NCBI GenBank assembly: GCA_902535625.1 | Contig: CACAUA010000002.1 | Span: 1 to 64,000 of the forward strand | Source of the DNA: an uncultured Pelagibacteraceae bacterium | Lineage (GTDB): Bacteria; Pseudomonadota; Alphaproteobacteria; Pelagibacterales; Pelagibacteraceae | Direction: 5' to 3' | Length of the DNA stretch: 64,000 nt | In this document: positions 7,823 to 21,825 of the stretch, in pieces | Layout of the letters: the number at the start of each line of letters is the position of its first letter | How positions within the stretch are numbered: position 1 is the first letter of the stretch | Notes under the pieces: model-generated | Database searches by the model: none | Seen by the model: only the letters and a program-made list of their open reading frames with translations | What the model was told of the DNA's origin: nothing | Made by a program: the position numbers and the translations under genes

Positions 7823-9192
7823 TTAATAATTTTTCTTATATAAGATCTTAAATTTTGTATGTTTTTTACAAGAAATACATCGTTTAGATTTTCATTATTT
7901 TTGAAATTATTTATTTTTACATTTGTGATTACAAAATCATTCGCTCCAATATCTTTTTGTAAATCAAAATATATTTTTCTTATGTGCTTTACTTTTTTTG
8001 ATGAAATTTGAAATACCTTAGCAAATTCAATATGATCTTTAATAGTTAAATGATTCTTTGATATGAATTTGATATCTCCATTATCTTCTTCAAAAATTAA
8101 ATTAGTTTTAATATTACCGATTTTATCTAATTCAAAATTCGCTTCTTTAAAATATATTTTTTTTTCATTAAAATAAAAATTAATATATCCATTTTTTATT
8201 AGCTTGTTGTTTAATTCTTCAAATTTTATTTTTAATAATCCATTAATATTTCCAAGTAAATTTTTATCATAAAAGTATAAAGATAATAAAATATTATCTA
8301 TTAATTTTTCAATCTTTCTTTTTCTTATTGTTAAATCTCCCTCAAAGTAAAAAGGTTTGAGTTTAATTTTGCTATTTATTTTATAATTTGTACTATTATC
8401 CAGCTGAGATTGGATACTTATTTCATTATTATTAAACTCAACATCATAAACTAATTTGTCTTGTGCGTACAATATTTGAGTAGCTAATTTGAATTTTATC
8501 TGATCTTCAAATTCAAGAATATTACTAATATCAATGTTAGGATTAAATAAATTAATATTATGAAAACTCTTATTAGGGTTTAAATATTCTCTTTTCCATT
8601 CAGACTTGAAATTGAGACCAAATATTTTTCCATTAATGTTAAAGTTTTTTAACTTACTTTTTTTATTTATTTTATAGGATACTTTTTTTATTGGTGAAAT
8701 TAATATTACTTCTTTGGCCTTATTTCTTAAGAAAATTTTGCAATCTTTAAAAATTATTTGTTTATTAATGTTTTGATACAAATGTTTCCTAATATTTTTT
8801 ATATCTGAAAATTGAATATCTATGTTTGAATTTGAAATCTCTGTGGCAAGAATATTATCAAAGGATCTTAGATATATATCTCTTAAAGAAATGAAAATTT
8901 TTAAATCTGAAGTATTTATTAAGTTATTTTTGTCATTGTCATTATTTTTATTTAGATTAAGTGAGGCATTTTCTACTACCAGGTGAGGTTTGGGGAAAGG
9001 CTTATATAAAATTTTACCATATGAATTAAGATAAATCTTAAAACTTTTGTAAAAATTTTTTTCTATATTTGTAACTTTGCTTTTATAATTAAATAAAACT
9101 GGTAAAGATAAAATAGTTAATGATGAAAAAACTATGACAATTGAAGATAAGATTAAAGTAAAAGCGATTTTATTTTGCTTAATTTTGTTCAT
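7819..9192 (-). CDS. AsmA-like inner-membrane-anchored protein
   Basis: A 457-residue protein with one N-terminal membrane helix (about 9-32) and a long polar remainder rich in Asn, Lys and Ile, with many short beta-type repeats. The region just after the helix (KPFPKPHLVVEN, about 61-72) matches the start of AsmA family proteins, whose repeating-groove domains are proposed to carry lipids between membranes. Sequence is highly diverged, so the family call rests on this segment, topology and length. It is alone on its strand, convergent with fumC and 30 bases from the divergent uvrD. Confidence 0.6.
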   Translation of the reverse strand: MNKIKQNKIAFTLILSSIVIVFSSLTILSLPVLFNYKSKVTNIEKNFYKSFKIYLNSYGKILYKPFPKPHLVVENASLNLNKNNDNDKNNLINTSDLKIFISLRDIYLRSFDNILATEISNSNIDIQFSDIKNIRKHLYQNINKQIIFKDCKIFLRNKAKEVILISPIKKVSYKINKKSKLKNFNINGKIFGLNFKSEWKREYLNPNKSFHNINLFNPNIDISNILEFEDQIKFKLATQILYAQDKLVYDVEFNNNEISIQSQLDNSTNYKINSKIKLKPFYFEGDLTIRKRKIEKLIDNILLSLYFYDKNLLGNINGLLKIKFEELNNKLIKNGYINFYFNEKKIYFKEANFELDKIGNIKTNLIFEEDNGDIKFISKNHLTIKDHIEFAKVFQISSKKVKHIRKIYFDLQKDIGANDFVITNVKINNFKNNENLNDVFLVKNIQNLRSYIRKIIN

Positions 9193-9222
9193 TAATACAA
9201 TAAGACTTATACATTAAAAAAA

Positions 9223-11243
9223 ATGTTAAAATCTGATTATTTGTTAAATTTAAATGAAAAGCAACAAGAAGCAGTTCTACATCTTAATGGACCAGTTTTA
9301 ATTGTTGCTGGTGCAGGATCTGGTAAGACAAAAGTCTTAACATCAAGGATTGCTCACATAATTCGAAGTCATAAAGCTTTTTCTAGTCAAATTCTTGCAG
9401 TTACATTCACAAACAAAGCTGCTAAGGAAATGCAAATTAGAGTGTCAAGGCTTCTAAGAAAAGAAGCTACAGGTTTGCCATGGCTTGGCACATTTCATTC
9501 TATTAGCGCAAAAATTTTAAGGAAGCATGCTGATGCAGTTGGTCTAAAGTCTAATTTTACAATTATAGATCAAGATGATCAAACAAGATTGGTTAAAAAT
9601 ATTTGTAAATCTGAAAATATAGATATAAAAAAAATTTCACCTAAATATATTTTAGCTATAATTGACAAATGGAAAAATAAAGGTCTATATCCTGCGGATG
9701 TAATTTTAAAAAAAAAAGAAACTTTAGAAAAAAATTTTTTAAAAATATACAAAATATACCAACAAAAATTAGTCGATTTAAATTCTGCCGACTTTACAGA
9801 TTTAATTTTACATACTGTTAAAATATTTCAAAAATATAAAGATATTTTATCTATTTACTCAAAAAAGTTTAAATATATTTTAGTTGATGAGTATCAAGAT
9901 ACGAATTTTATACAAAGTGAGTGGCTAAAATACTTAGCTGAAGTGAATAAAAATCTTTGTTGTGTTGGAGATGACGATCAATCAATTTATAGTTGGAGAG
10001 GTGCTGAAATAAAGAATTTTCTTGAATTTGATAAAACTTACAAAGATACTAAAATAATAAGATTAGAGAAAAACTATAGATCGACTCAAAACATTTTAAA
10101 TGTAGCTTCAAAATTAATAGAGTATAATCAAAATAGAGTTGGTAAAACATTATATAGCAATAAAGAAAATGGCGATCTTGTTACTTTAGATTGTTTCAGA
10201 AATGTAAAAGATGAAGCTACTGAAATTAGTTCAACTATAGAAGGTTTTAAAAGAAATAATTCATTAAATGAAATAGCTATTTTGGTAAGAGCAATTTTTC
10301 AAACTAGGGAGTTTGAGGAAAGATTTTTGAAGGTAGGAATTCCTTATAGAATAATAGGTGGTATAAAGTTTTACGAAAGATCAGAAATAAAAGATTGCGT
10401 AGCATATTTAAGATGTATACATCAACCTAAAGATGATTTATCTTTTGAAAGAATAATAAATGTTCCAAAAAGATCAGTGGGAGATACAACTGTAAAAGCT
10501 ATCTCAGAATTCTCAAAAAAAAATAATTGTTCTTTAGAAATTTCTGCAAAAAAATTGATAGAATTAAATAAAATTAAACCAAAAACTAAAGTCGGTTTAA
10601 GTTCATTATTAAACTTATTGGAAAAATGGAGATTTGAATTTAGAAAAAAAACTAATCACAATAAACTTTTGCAGATTATTTTAGATGAGTCAGGATACAG
10701 CGAAATGTTGAAAAATAAAAAAGATTTAGAGAATGAAAATAGACTTGAAAATATTAAAGAACTATTAAATGCAATGAAAGAGTTTGATAATTTAGAGAGC
10801 TTTTTAGAACATGTTGCTTTAGCAACCTCATTAGACCAAGATTGGGAAAGCGAAAAAGTTAATTTAATGACTTTGCATGCATCCAAAGGGTTAGAATTCA
10901 ATATTGTTTATTTGCCGGGATGGGAGGAAGGTTTATTTCCTCATCAAAAAAGCATAGAGGAGAAAGGCGAGAGTGGTTTGGAGGAAGAAAGAAGACTTGC
11001 TTACGTAGGTATTACTAGAGCAAAAAAAATTGCTAAGATTTCATTTTCTATGAATAGATTTTACCAAGGTGATTGGATGGATAGTATTGCCTCAAGATTT
11101 GTTGATGAATTACCAGATGAATTTATAAAAAAAAATAATCAATATACAGAACAAGAAGAAAGCGACTTTGAATTTAATCAAGATATTGAATTTGAAAGCG
11201 AGGTAAGAAGCCCAGGCTGGATAAGATACCAAAAAAAATTAAA

Positions 11244-11247
<4 letters not shown>
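9223..11247 (+). CDS. uvrD: ATP-dependent DNA helicase UvrD/PcrA
   Basis: A superfamily 1A 3'-5' helicase for nucleotide excision and mismatch repair. In order: Q-motif (NEKQQEAV, 11-18), Walker A GAGSGKT (30-36), motif Ia TFTNKAAKEM, Walker B VDEYQD, motif III GDDDQSIYSWRGA, motif IV NYRST, motif V TLHASKGLEF, and motif VI YVGITRAKK. Its 674 residues are shorter than many UvrD proteins, because the tail after motif VI is short and lacks an obvious Tudor-like RNA-polymerase-binding domain. The next gene starts in a GTGA overlap. uvrB and uvrC are also in this window. Confidence 0.95.
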
Positions 11248-14921
<3,674 letters not shown>

Positions 14922-14929
14922 CTAAATAA

Positions 14930-15766
14930 TTATTTGAACAAATTTTTAAACTTTTTTAAAATATTTTCTTTGTCATCGTTATTATTAATTTCTTTTCTTA
15001 CATATTTTTTATTTAAAATTTTATAGCTTGCCTCGTACCATTCACTCGATTTATAATTATAACCAAGTAAAGTAGCATAATTTCTAGCCTCATTAACTAA
15101 TCCTACTTTATAATGCAATTCTACCAACCTATGCAGCGCTTCCTCAACATAAATAGTTGTTTCATATTCTTTTACTACAATTTTAAATCTCTTAATTGCG
15201 GGTATCCATTTTTCTCTCTCAACATAATATCTTGCTAAATACATTTCTTTTGAAGCCATTAGCTCTAAAATATATTCTAACTTAAAAGTTGAGTCGGATG
15301 CATATGGAGTATTTGGATATCTTTCAATTATAATTTCAAAATATTTTTTTGCTTTAAGAATTTGGTCTAAATCTTTTTTTTCATCTATTATTTGATCGTA
15401 ATGACAAAGTGCTAGTAGATAAAGTGCATAATCTGTTTGTGGATGATTTTTGTATTTAACGAAAAATCTTTCTAAGTCACTAATTGCATTACCATAATAT
15501 CCTTGTGAAAAAAACCCGTATGCTGACATCAAAACAGCTCTTGGAGCCCAAACTGATTGGGGATAAATTAATTCAGCTTCGCTAAATTTTTTTCCAGCAT
15601 AAATTACATCACCTCTTTCAAATTCCTCCATTGCTTGCATATATGTTTCTATTAATTGAGCTTCTAAACTTTTTTCATTAAGAGTAGACGTTGTCTCAGG
15701 TTTTTTATTGCAGGAAAATATAAAAAAAAAAATAAAAAAATAAATTATTTTCGATTTAAAATTCAT
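14930..15766 (-). CDS. bamD: Outer membrane assembly lipoprotein BamD
   Basis: An essential lipoprotein of the BAM complex that inserts beta-barrel proteins in the outer membrane. The N-terminus is a lipoprotein signal ending FIFSC with the acylated cysteine at Cys19. The rest of the 278 residues is helical and shows TPR-like repeats of BamD/YfiO (YAGKKFSEAELIYPQS, ALYLLALCHYDQI). It lies between lpxC and ligA, the usual alphaproteobacterial place. The stretch following Cys19 is polar and flexible. Confidence 0.92.
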   Translation of the reverse strand: MNFKSKIIYFFIFFFIFSCNKKPETTSTLNEKSLEAQLIETYMQAMEEFERGDVIYAGKKFSEAELIYPQSVWAPRAVLMSAYGFFSQGYYGNAISDLERFFVKYKNHPQTDYALYLLALCHYDQIIDEKKDLDQILKAKKYFEIIIERYPNTPYASDSTFKLEYILELMASKEMYLARYYVEREKWIPAIKRFKIVVKEYETTIYVEEALHRLVELHYKVGLVNEARNYATLLGYNYKSSEWYEASYKILNKKYVRKEINNNDDKENILKKFKNLFK

Positions 15767-15804
15767 TAGATGATTTTAACAGATTAATGAAAAAATTGTA
15801 ACTT

Positions 15805-16725
15805 TTAAGCTGTTGACTTTAAATTATGATAATTGGCAAAAGCGTGAGGTAATTGTTTTCCTTTAATTTCTATCAATGAGTAGTGATCATTTTTACTAAA
15901 AACTTTTTTTAACAATTGATTTGTAAGCTTATGACCACCCTGTGAGCATTTAATATTGCCAATAATTTTATATCCCGATAAGAACAGATCTCCCATACAA
16001 TCTAAAATTTTATGATTAACAAATTCTAAATTATTTCTTAATCCACCGTTATTTAAAATTGTTTGGTTTTTAATTACTATAGCATTTTCTAAACTTCCTC
16101 CTCTCCCAAGGTTTAATTTTTTTAACTTTTCAATATCCTCGTATAAGCAAAATGTTCTTGAACAGAAAATATCATTCAAATTATCCTCAAATATATTAAT
16201 TTTATTTTTTTGTGTCTTTATAAGTTTGTTATTGTATTTAATTTCAAATTCTATATCTCCACTTATATTAGATTTTTCAATTGATATAAATTTATCTCCA
16301 TCGTTAATTTTTATATTTTTATTTATTTTGATAATTTTAATAGGTTGATCACTAAATTTAATTCCAGTTTTATTAATGCTTTCAACATATAATTTTGCTG
16401 ATCCATCTAAGATTGGAACCTCTTGAGAATCGATTTCAATAACAGCGTTATCAATACCAATCCCATATAAAGCACCCATTAGATGTTCTACTGTAGATAC
16501 TTTTACGCCATGCTCGTTAGATATAGTTGTACATAGCGTAGTATCACAAACGTTTGCATAATTTGGATAAACATAGTTATTTTTATTTAAATCAATTCTT
16601 TTAAAAACTATTCCTGTGTTTGGTATCGCTGGGAGTATGTTTAAATTTGCACTTACTCCAGTGTGAATACCAATACCAGTAAAAGATATTTTTTTTGAAA
16701 CAGTTTTTTGAGATAGAATTGACAC
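15805..16725 (-). CDS. lpxC: UDP-3-O-acyl-N-acetylglucosamine deacetylase
   Basis: A zinc amidase for the committed step of lipid A synthesis, which implies an LPS-type outer membrane. The 306 residues carry the zinc ligands His81 (STVEHLMGA), His238 and Asp242 (NHKILDCMGD), and the catalytic His265 (SQGGHK), nearly the same numbering as the E. coli enzyme. It follows ftsA directly because ftsZ, usually between them, has been moved to the front of the cluster. The 61-base gap before it is one of the largest within the dcw block and may hold a promoter. Confidence 0.96.
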   Translation of the reverse strand: MSILSQKTVSKKISFTGIGIHTGVSANLNILPAIPNTGIVFKRIDLNKNNYVYPNYANVCDTTLCTTISNEHGVKVSTVEHLMGALYGIGIDNAVIEIDSQEVPILDGSAKLYVESINKTGIKFSDQPIKIIKINKNIKINDGDKFISIEKSNISGDIEFEIKYNNKLIKTQKNKINIFEDNLNDIFCSRTFCLYEDIEKLKKLNLGRGGSLENAIVIKNQTILNNGGLRNNLEFVNHKILDCMGDLFLSGYKIIGNIKCSQGGHKLTNQLLKKVFSKNDHYSLIEIKGKQLPHAFANYHNLKSTA

Positions 16726-16786
16726 ATTAAATTTATATAGAATTGAGGTAAATTAAATACTCAACAAATATTACAAGAAAATACAA

Positions 16787-17950
16787 TTACTTACCGAAAT
16801 AATCAAAAAATCTCTCAAATATTCCCTTTTTTTTATTATCACTTGTCTGCACTAGCATATTATTTAAATAATAATCCAAACCACTGAAACATATTTCAAC
16901 ATCATTTTCAGGGTAAAAATTGATAGATTTAAACTTATATTCATTATTTAAATAAAAAGAATTATTATTTAGCAATTTTGAGCCTTCTCCAATCATATAA
17001 AGATCTGCTTCTGATAAATTTAGTTTTCCATTCTCAAAATTTGATTTATTAAAAATTAAGCTAATTATCTCTTGCAGCCTATACAAAATAACTTCCTTAA
17101 GAGTGCTAATAGATATATTTTGTTTTAAAATATCTTTGACAGAAATAAAATTTTGTTGATTGGTGGATGAATAAGAAAACTCTGTTGCTGTCTCATTAAA
17201 TAATTTTTTTAATCTTTCTGCATCTGATAATGAAATATTAAAAATTTTTGATATATCTTTTGATATATTAAAGCTGCCTATTGGAATAGATTGAATAATT
17301 CTTAGTTTTTTTTGATTAAAATAAATTAGTGTTGTTCTTTCCAATCCAATATCTAGAAAAATTATTTTTTTATTATCTATTTTTTTTAAATAATTGTAGG
17401 TTTTTATAAAAGAGGAACAAAAAATTGATTTAACATTTAAATTATTTTCAATAAATTTTTTTTTTATTTGTTCAATTAACTCTTTTGGAAAACATAATAT
17501 GTAAAAATCTATTTTTAAATTTTTTTTTATAATTAGATCTTTTGACAATTCATAATATACTTTATCATCTATAATAAATTTATTCGCAACAATATTTGTA
17601 ATATAATAATTACTATAATATGAATTAATTAATTGTTTTATTTCCAATACTAAAGAATTATATATTTTTTTAATATTAGATACTTTATCAAAATTTTTAG
17701 TAATAGATAAATTGATCGTAAAAATTTTCGATGTATCTAAAAATAAAATAATATCATTTATGTGATTAGAAATTTTTTTTTCAGCTATTTTAACTATTTT
17801 GTTTATAGTAGAGAAGTGGCTATCATAATTATCATCTAATTTGACAAATTCAGATTCTGAAAAATTTCTCTTTAAGTCTTTATCATATGTGGAAAATCTA
17901 ATTTTATATGATCCAAAATCAATTAGATTAAAATTATTTTCTTTATTCAT
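16787..17950 (-). CDS. ftsA: Cell division protein FtsA
   Basis: An actin-fold ATPase that tethers FtsZ to the membrane and recruits the divisome. The 387 residues include the phosphate-loop region near the N-terminus (NLIDFGSYKIR), a second one around 197-205 (FLDIGLERTTL) and the SHS2 insertion typical of FtsA. The last 12 residues (GIFERFFDYFGK) form an amphipathic membrane-targeting helix. The sequence is strongly diverged and very rich in Ile, Asn and Lys. It overlaps ftsQ by 8 bases. Unusually, ftsZ does not follow it. Confidence 0.9.
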   Translation of the reverse strand: MNKENNFNLIDFGSYKIRFSTYDKDLKRNFSESEFVKLDDNYDSHFSTINKIVKIAEKKISNHINDIILFLDTSKIFTINLSITKNFDKVSNIKKIYNSLVLEIKQLINSYYSNYYITNIVANKFIIDDKVYYELSKDLIIKKNLKIDFYILCFPKELIEQIKKKFIENNLNVKSIFCSSFIKTYNYLKKIDNKKIIFLDIGLERTTLIYFNQKKLRIIQSIPIGSFNISKDISKIFNISLSDAERLKKLFNETATEFSYSSTNQQNFISVKDILKQNISISTLKEVILYRLQEIISLIFNKSNFENGKLNLSEADLYMIGEGSKLLNNNSFYLNNEYKFKSINFYPENDVEICFSGLDYYLNNMLVQTSDNKKKGIFERFFDYFGK

Positions 17951-18632
17951 TTGTTACGATTAATCTATTTGGAATTCTTAAATCCAAAATACTATTTGGT
18001 CTAATTTTTTCGTTGTTTGTATATTTTTTAAAAGATTGAATTGCTGTAGTCAAATTAACGGTTGGTAATTTTAGTAAAATATTATTTTCAAAATATAAGT
18101 CCCATCTATTACTCTTATGAAAATAATATTTAGTTATCGTTTGATCATTTATTTCATTTTCTCTTAATATATTTTTTAAAGAAATATAACTCGATATTTT
18201 AAATTGTCCAAAAATTAAAGGAAGTTTTTTTTGGCTTGAAATATTTTTTGTAGAAATAAAATTTCCATTTGAACCTATATAATGTTTTTTTTGATCAATA
18301 TAAGTAATTGCAATTAGATTAGTTTTTGTAGCCTTGATACTTATTGTCGAAGGATATATTTTTTTTATTTCGACATTTTCAAGAAATTTTAAATCAATAA
18401 TATTTTCTTTTAAAATTTTCTTATCTATTTTAAAAATATTTTCTTTTTTCAAAAAGATAGTCTTAGATAAAATTTTTTTTTTTATTTCTGGAGTTTCTGT
18501 ATCAACTATAATTTTGTTTATTAAAAAATTCTTATAAAAAAAACTTCCAAAATTTAAACTTGAAATAGTCGTTAAAAATAAAAAAGAAAAAACATAAAAA
18601 TAAATTTTGTTTTTATTTTTCAATAGATGCAT
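17943..18632 (-). CDS. ftsQ: Cell division protein FtsQ
   Basis: A bitopic divisome protein of 229 residues with a short cytoplasmic start, one membrane helix (about 9-30) and a periplasmic POTRA-like domain (about 35-105), followed by a beta domain. Sequence similarity is weak by eye. The call rests on topology, length and its position between ddl and ftsA. It overlaps ddl by 20 bases and ftsA by 8. Confidence 0.85.
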   Translation of the reverse strand: MHLLKNKNKIYFYVFSFLFLTTISSLNFGSFFYKNFLINKIIVDTETPEIKKKILSKTIFLKKENIFKIDKKILKENIIDLKFLENVEIKKIYPSTISIKATKTNLIAITYIDQKKHYIGSNGNFISTKNISSQKKLPLIFGQFKISSYISLKNILRENEINDQTITKYYFHKSNRWDLYFENNILLKLPTVNLTTAIQSFKKYTNNEKIRPNSILDLRIPNRLIVTNE

Positions 18633-19533
18633 CTTCCAAAATTTTTTTTATCAAATTTTTGAAAGTAATGTTATTAAATTTTGCTATTTCTGGCACTAAT
18701 GACAACGATGTCATACCTGGTTGTGTGTTAGTTTCGAGAAGATAAAACTTATTTTGATAAAATCTAAAATCTGAACGAGAAACACCTCTGCATTTTAATA
18801 ATTTATGAGCTCTTAATGCTATATTAGTGACTTTTTTATATTGAGTTTTTGTAAGATCTACGGGAATAATATGTTCAGTTTTAGCTTTGGGATTATACTT
18901 AGCAACATAATCATAAAATTTTCTTTTTGGCTTCAATTCAATTGCTCCCAATATTCTATTAGATAAAATTGCAACTTGTATTTCTCTTCCCGGTATATAC
19001 TTCTCAATCAAAATTTCCCCATATTCATTTAACTTTTTTAAGGTTCTTAAAATATTATATTTATTACATATAAAAACATTTACACTAGAGCCTTCATTAA
19101 GAGGTTTCACAACTAAAGGAAATCCAATTACTTTTTGTAAATTATTTATTAATTTAAGTTTATTAATATTACTTTTGTAAGAGTATTTGAGATACTTAGG
19201 TGTCAAAATATTATTTTTAATAAAGATTTTTTTTGATAATTCTTTATCAATTGCTATAGACGATGATAACACACCTGAATGAGTATATTTTACTTTTTCT
19301 GACTCTAGGATTGCTTGGATATAACCATCTTCACCATATCTTCCATGTAATAAATTTAATACAGTATTAGGCTTAAACTTTCTCAATACTTCAATGAATT
19401 TTCCATCAGGATTTACTGCTTTAATGTTATATTTTTTATCTTTATTTAGTTCTCGAAAAACACTTTTTGCAGTTTTTATACTAATTTCTTTTTCTTTTGA
19501 ATATCCACCTGCCAGAATTAAAATTTTTTTCAT
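18613..19533 (-). CDS. ddl: D-alanine--D-alanine ligase
   Basis: Joins two D-Ala with ATP to give the dipeptide added by MurF. The 306 residues have an ATP-grasp fold: HGRYGEDG (N-terminal substrate loop), FPLVVKPLNEGSS (ATP-binding lysine), EKYIPGREIQVAIL, and LLETNTQPGMT (metal-binding Glu and Asn). It lies between murB and ftsQ as is usual. Start and end overlap its neighbours by 1 and 20 bases. Confidence 0.95.
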   Translation of the reverse strand: MKKILILAGGYSKEKEISIKTAKSVFRELNKDKKYNIKAVNPDGKFIEVLRKFKPNTVLNLLHGRYGEDGYIQAILESEKVKYTHSGVLSSSIAIDKELSKKIFIKNNILTPKYLKYSYKSNINKLKLINNLQKVIGFPLVVKPLNEGSSVNVFICNKYNILRTLKKLNEYGEILIEKYIPGREIQVAILSNRILGAIELKPKRKFYDYVAKYNPKAKTEHIIPVDLTKTQYKKVTNIALRAHKLLKCRGVSRSDFRFYQNKFYLLETNTQPGMTSLSLVPEIAKFNNITFKNLIKKILEDASIEK

Positions 19534-20441
19534 TATTCTATAATTTTGATTTCTAAATTAATATCAATTCCGGTTTTAACTTTAACATTTTTTTTTACAA
19601 AATTTATTAACGAATTCATTTCATCAAATGATGCATTATTTTTATTAACAAAAAAATTTGAGTGTTTTTTTGATATACTGGCATCTCCAAAATTTATGTT
19701 GTCTGGAACCGATTCTTTTATGAGTTCCCAAGCTTTTTTTGTTGTTTGATCGATTGGGTTTTTAAAAGTACTCCCCCCGGTCTTAATTTTTGAAGGTTGA
19801 GAATTATTTTTTTTTATCGCCAATTCTTCCATCAAATTTTTTATTTTATTTTTATTTAGTAAATCACCTTTAAAAGTAGCACTTAAAAAAATTAAATTTT
19901 CGTTTAATTCTATTTTTCTATATTGAAATTTAATTTTGTTAGATGGGATAACTTTTATATTTCCCTTTGTATCAATACATTGTAGAGAGATTAATTTGTC
20001 TTTAAATTCTGTCCCAAAACATCCAGAATTCATTTGAAGACCCCCTCCAACTGAACCAGGAATACAGTACATAAATTCAAAACCACTTATTCCATTCTCT
20101 AGCGCAAATTCTGAAAGTTTTTTTTGTGAGCAAGCTGAGCCTGCTATTATTGTGTCTGGTTTTAATTTTGATAATGTACTAAAATTATTACTAAGTTTGA
20201 TTATTACTCCTTCATAAGTATTATCTTTAAATAACACATTTGAACCCATTCCTAATATAAACATTTTTCCTCTATTATTATACAGTTTTAGGAATTCTTT
20301 TAATTCTATTAGATTTTTTGGTTTAAAAAAAATTTTTGATTTACCTCCTATATTAAACCAATTAAATTTTTTGATATCAGTATTATAAAAAATATCTGCA
20401 TTATATTTATTTTTAAAATCTTCAATATCTTTTAATTCCAT
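19533..20441 (-). CDS. murB: UDP-N-acetylenolpyruvoylglucosamine reductase
   Basis: An FAD enzyme that makes UDP-MurNAc using NADPH. The 302 residues show FAD-binding segments (FNWFNIGGKSKIFF, ILGMGSNVLF, IPGSVGGGLQMNSG) and GGSTFKNP with the catalytic serine. It is the short type II form lacking the extra C-terminal loop. It is placed between murC (2-base gap) and ddl (1-base overlap). Confidence 0.95.
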   Translation of the reverse strand: MELKDIEDFKNKYNADIFYNTDIKKFNWFNIGGKSKIFFKPKNLIELKEFLKLYNNRGKMFILGMGSNVLFKDNTYEGVIIKLSNNFSTLSKLKPDTIIAGSACSQKKLSEFALENGISGFEFMYCIPGSVGGGLQMNSGCFGTEFKDKLISLQCIDTKGNIKVIPSNKIKFQYRKIELNENLIFLSATFKGDLLNKNKIKNLMEELAIKKNNSQPSKIKTGGSTFKNPIDQTTKKAWELIKESVPDNINFGDASISKKHSNFFVNKNNASFDEMNSLINFVKKNVKVKTGIDINLEIKIIE

Positions 20442-20442
20442 A

Positions 20443-21825
20443 TCAATTAAGATTTCTTACCCAATTTGTTATAGATCCTGCGCCCATAGCAATAAAAATT
20501 TTATTTCCAAAGGCAATGTTTTTAGTAATTTTTTTTAAATCTATTTCATTTTTAAGCATTATCAAATTAACTTTAGAATTTTTTGCAATTAATTTTGCAA
20601 ATGAAGTATATGAAAATCCTAACTTTATAGTTTCGCTAGCTTTATAAATTGGACAAAGTAAAACTGTATTTGCATTTTTAAAACATTTAGAAAATTCAAT
20701 TTTTAAATTTTTTACTCTTGAAATTCTATGCGGTTGAAAAATACAAACTATTTCATCTTTATTATATACTTTACTAACACCATCTAACACCGACGAAATT
20801 TCAGTTGGATGATGAGCGTAGTCGTCGAAAAATGGCACTTTATTAATTTCAAATAAGAAATTAAATCTTCTCTGAACTCCATTGAAGTTTTTAAGACCTA
20901 ATTTAATTATTTTATCTGATACACCAATCGAAAAAGCTACTGCCAATGCAGATGTTGCATTTTTTATATTATGCAAACCTAACAAAGGTATTGAAATATT
21001 TTTTATAATTTTTGTTTTGCCCGGTATTTTTATTTTAATATTAAATTTTGAATAATCTTTATTCTGAATTATATTGAAAATATGAAAATTTGATTTCTTA
21101 TTTAAACCAAATGTATAGTAATTGTTATTTTTAATTTTTGGTAAAATATTTTTTACATTTTTGTCATCTAAACACAGAAAAGCCTTTCCGAAAGAAGGTG
21201 TTTTATCAATAAATTCTATGAATTTATTCTTTAAATTTTTCATAGTTCTGTAATAATCCAAGTGTTCATTGTCAATGTTAGTTATTATTGAATAATTAAA
21301 AGGTATTTGAAGAAAACTTCCATCCGACTCATCTGATTCTACTAAACTCCAGTCACTTTTTCCTAACTTTGCCGAACTTCCTATTGAATTCAAAACACCT
21401 CCGTTAATTATTGTGGGATCTAATTTTGCGTAATTCATAATGTTTGACAAAATTGATGTTGTTGTTGTTTTGCCGTGTGATCCTGTCACAACAATATTTT
21501 TCATTAAAGAAACTATATGACCTAACAATTCTCCTCTTTTATATATCGGTAAGTTTAATTTTGTAGCATGCCTATATTCTGGATTTGATTTTTTTATAGC
21601 TGAGGAAACTACTAATACAGTGCAATTTTTTATATTTTGCTTATTATGATTTAAATAAATTGGAATTTTTCTTTTTCTAAGTAAATTAAGATTTTTATTA
21701 TCCGATTTGTCACTTCCCTGTATTTTAAAGCCTAAACTATCCATTATTAATGCTAAGCCACTCATACCAATGCCACCAATTCCAACAAAATGAATTAGTT
21801 CAGTTTTTCCGATATTAATTTTCAT
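20443..21825 (-). CDS. murC: UDP-N-acetylmuramate--L-alanine ligase
   Basis: Adds the first amino acid of the peptidoglycan stem peptide. The 460 residues have an N-terminal Rossmann domain (HFVGIGGIGMSGLA), the Mur ATP loop TGSHGKTT at 114-121, the central ligase segment (NIDNEHLDYY), and the C-terminal domain (DDYAHHPTEI). It starts within the end of murG with an 11-base overlap. The GIGGIGMSG motif is specific to MurC among the Mur ligases. Confidence 0.96.
   Translation of the reverse strand: MKINIGKTELIHFVGIGGIGMSGLALIMDSLGFKIQGSDKSDNKNLNLLRKRKIPIYLNHNKQNIKNCTVLVVSSAIKKSNPEYRHATKLNLPIYKRGELLGHIVSLMKNIVVTGSHGKTTTTSILSNIMNYAKLDPTIINGGVLNSIGSSAKLGKSDWSLVESDESDGSFLQIPFNYSIITNIDNEHLDYYRTMKNLKNKFIEFIDKTPSFGKAFLCLDDKNVKNILPKIKNNNYYTFGLNKKSNFHIFNIIQNKDYSKFNIKIKIPGKTKIIKNISIPLLGLHNIKNATSALAVAFSIGVSDKIIKLGLKNFNGVQRRFNFLFEINKVPFFDDYAHHPTEISSVLDGVSKVYNKDEIVCIFQPHRISRVKNLKIEFSKCFKNANTVLLCPIYKASETIKLGFSYTSFAKLIAKNSKVNLIMLKNEIDLKKITKNIAFGNKIFIAMGAGSITNWVRNLN

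Noticed and set aside
16734-16764. A promoter for lpxC in the ftsA-lpxC gap (TTGAGT and TATATA)
   Set aside because: The spacer would be 19 bases and the start would fall nearly on the start codon. Not good enough to call.
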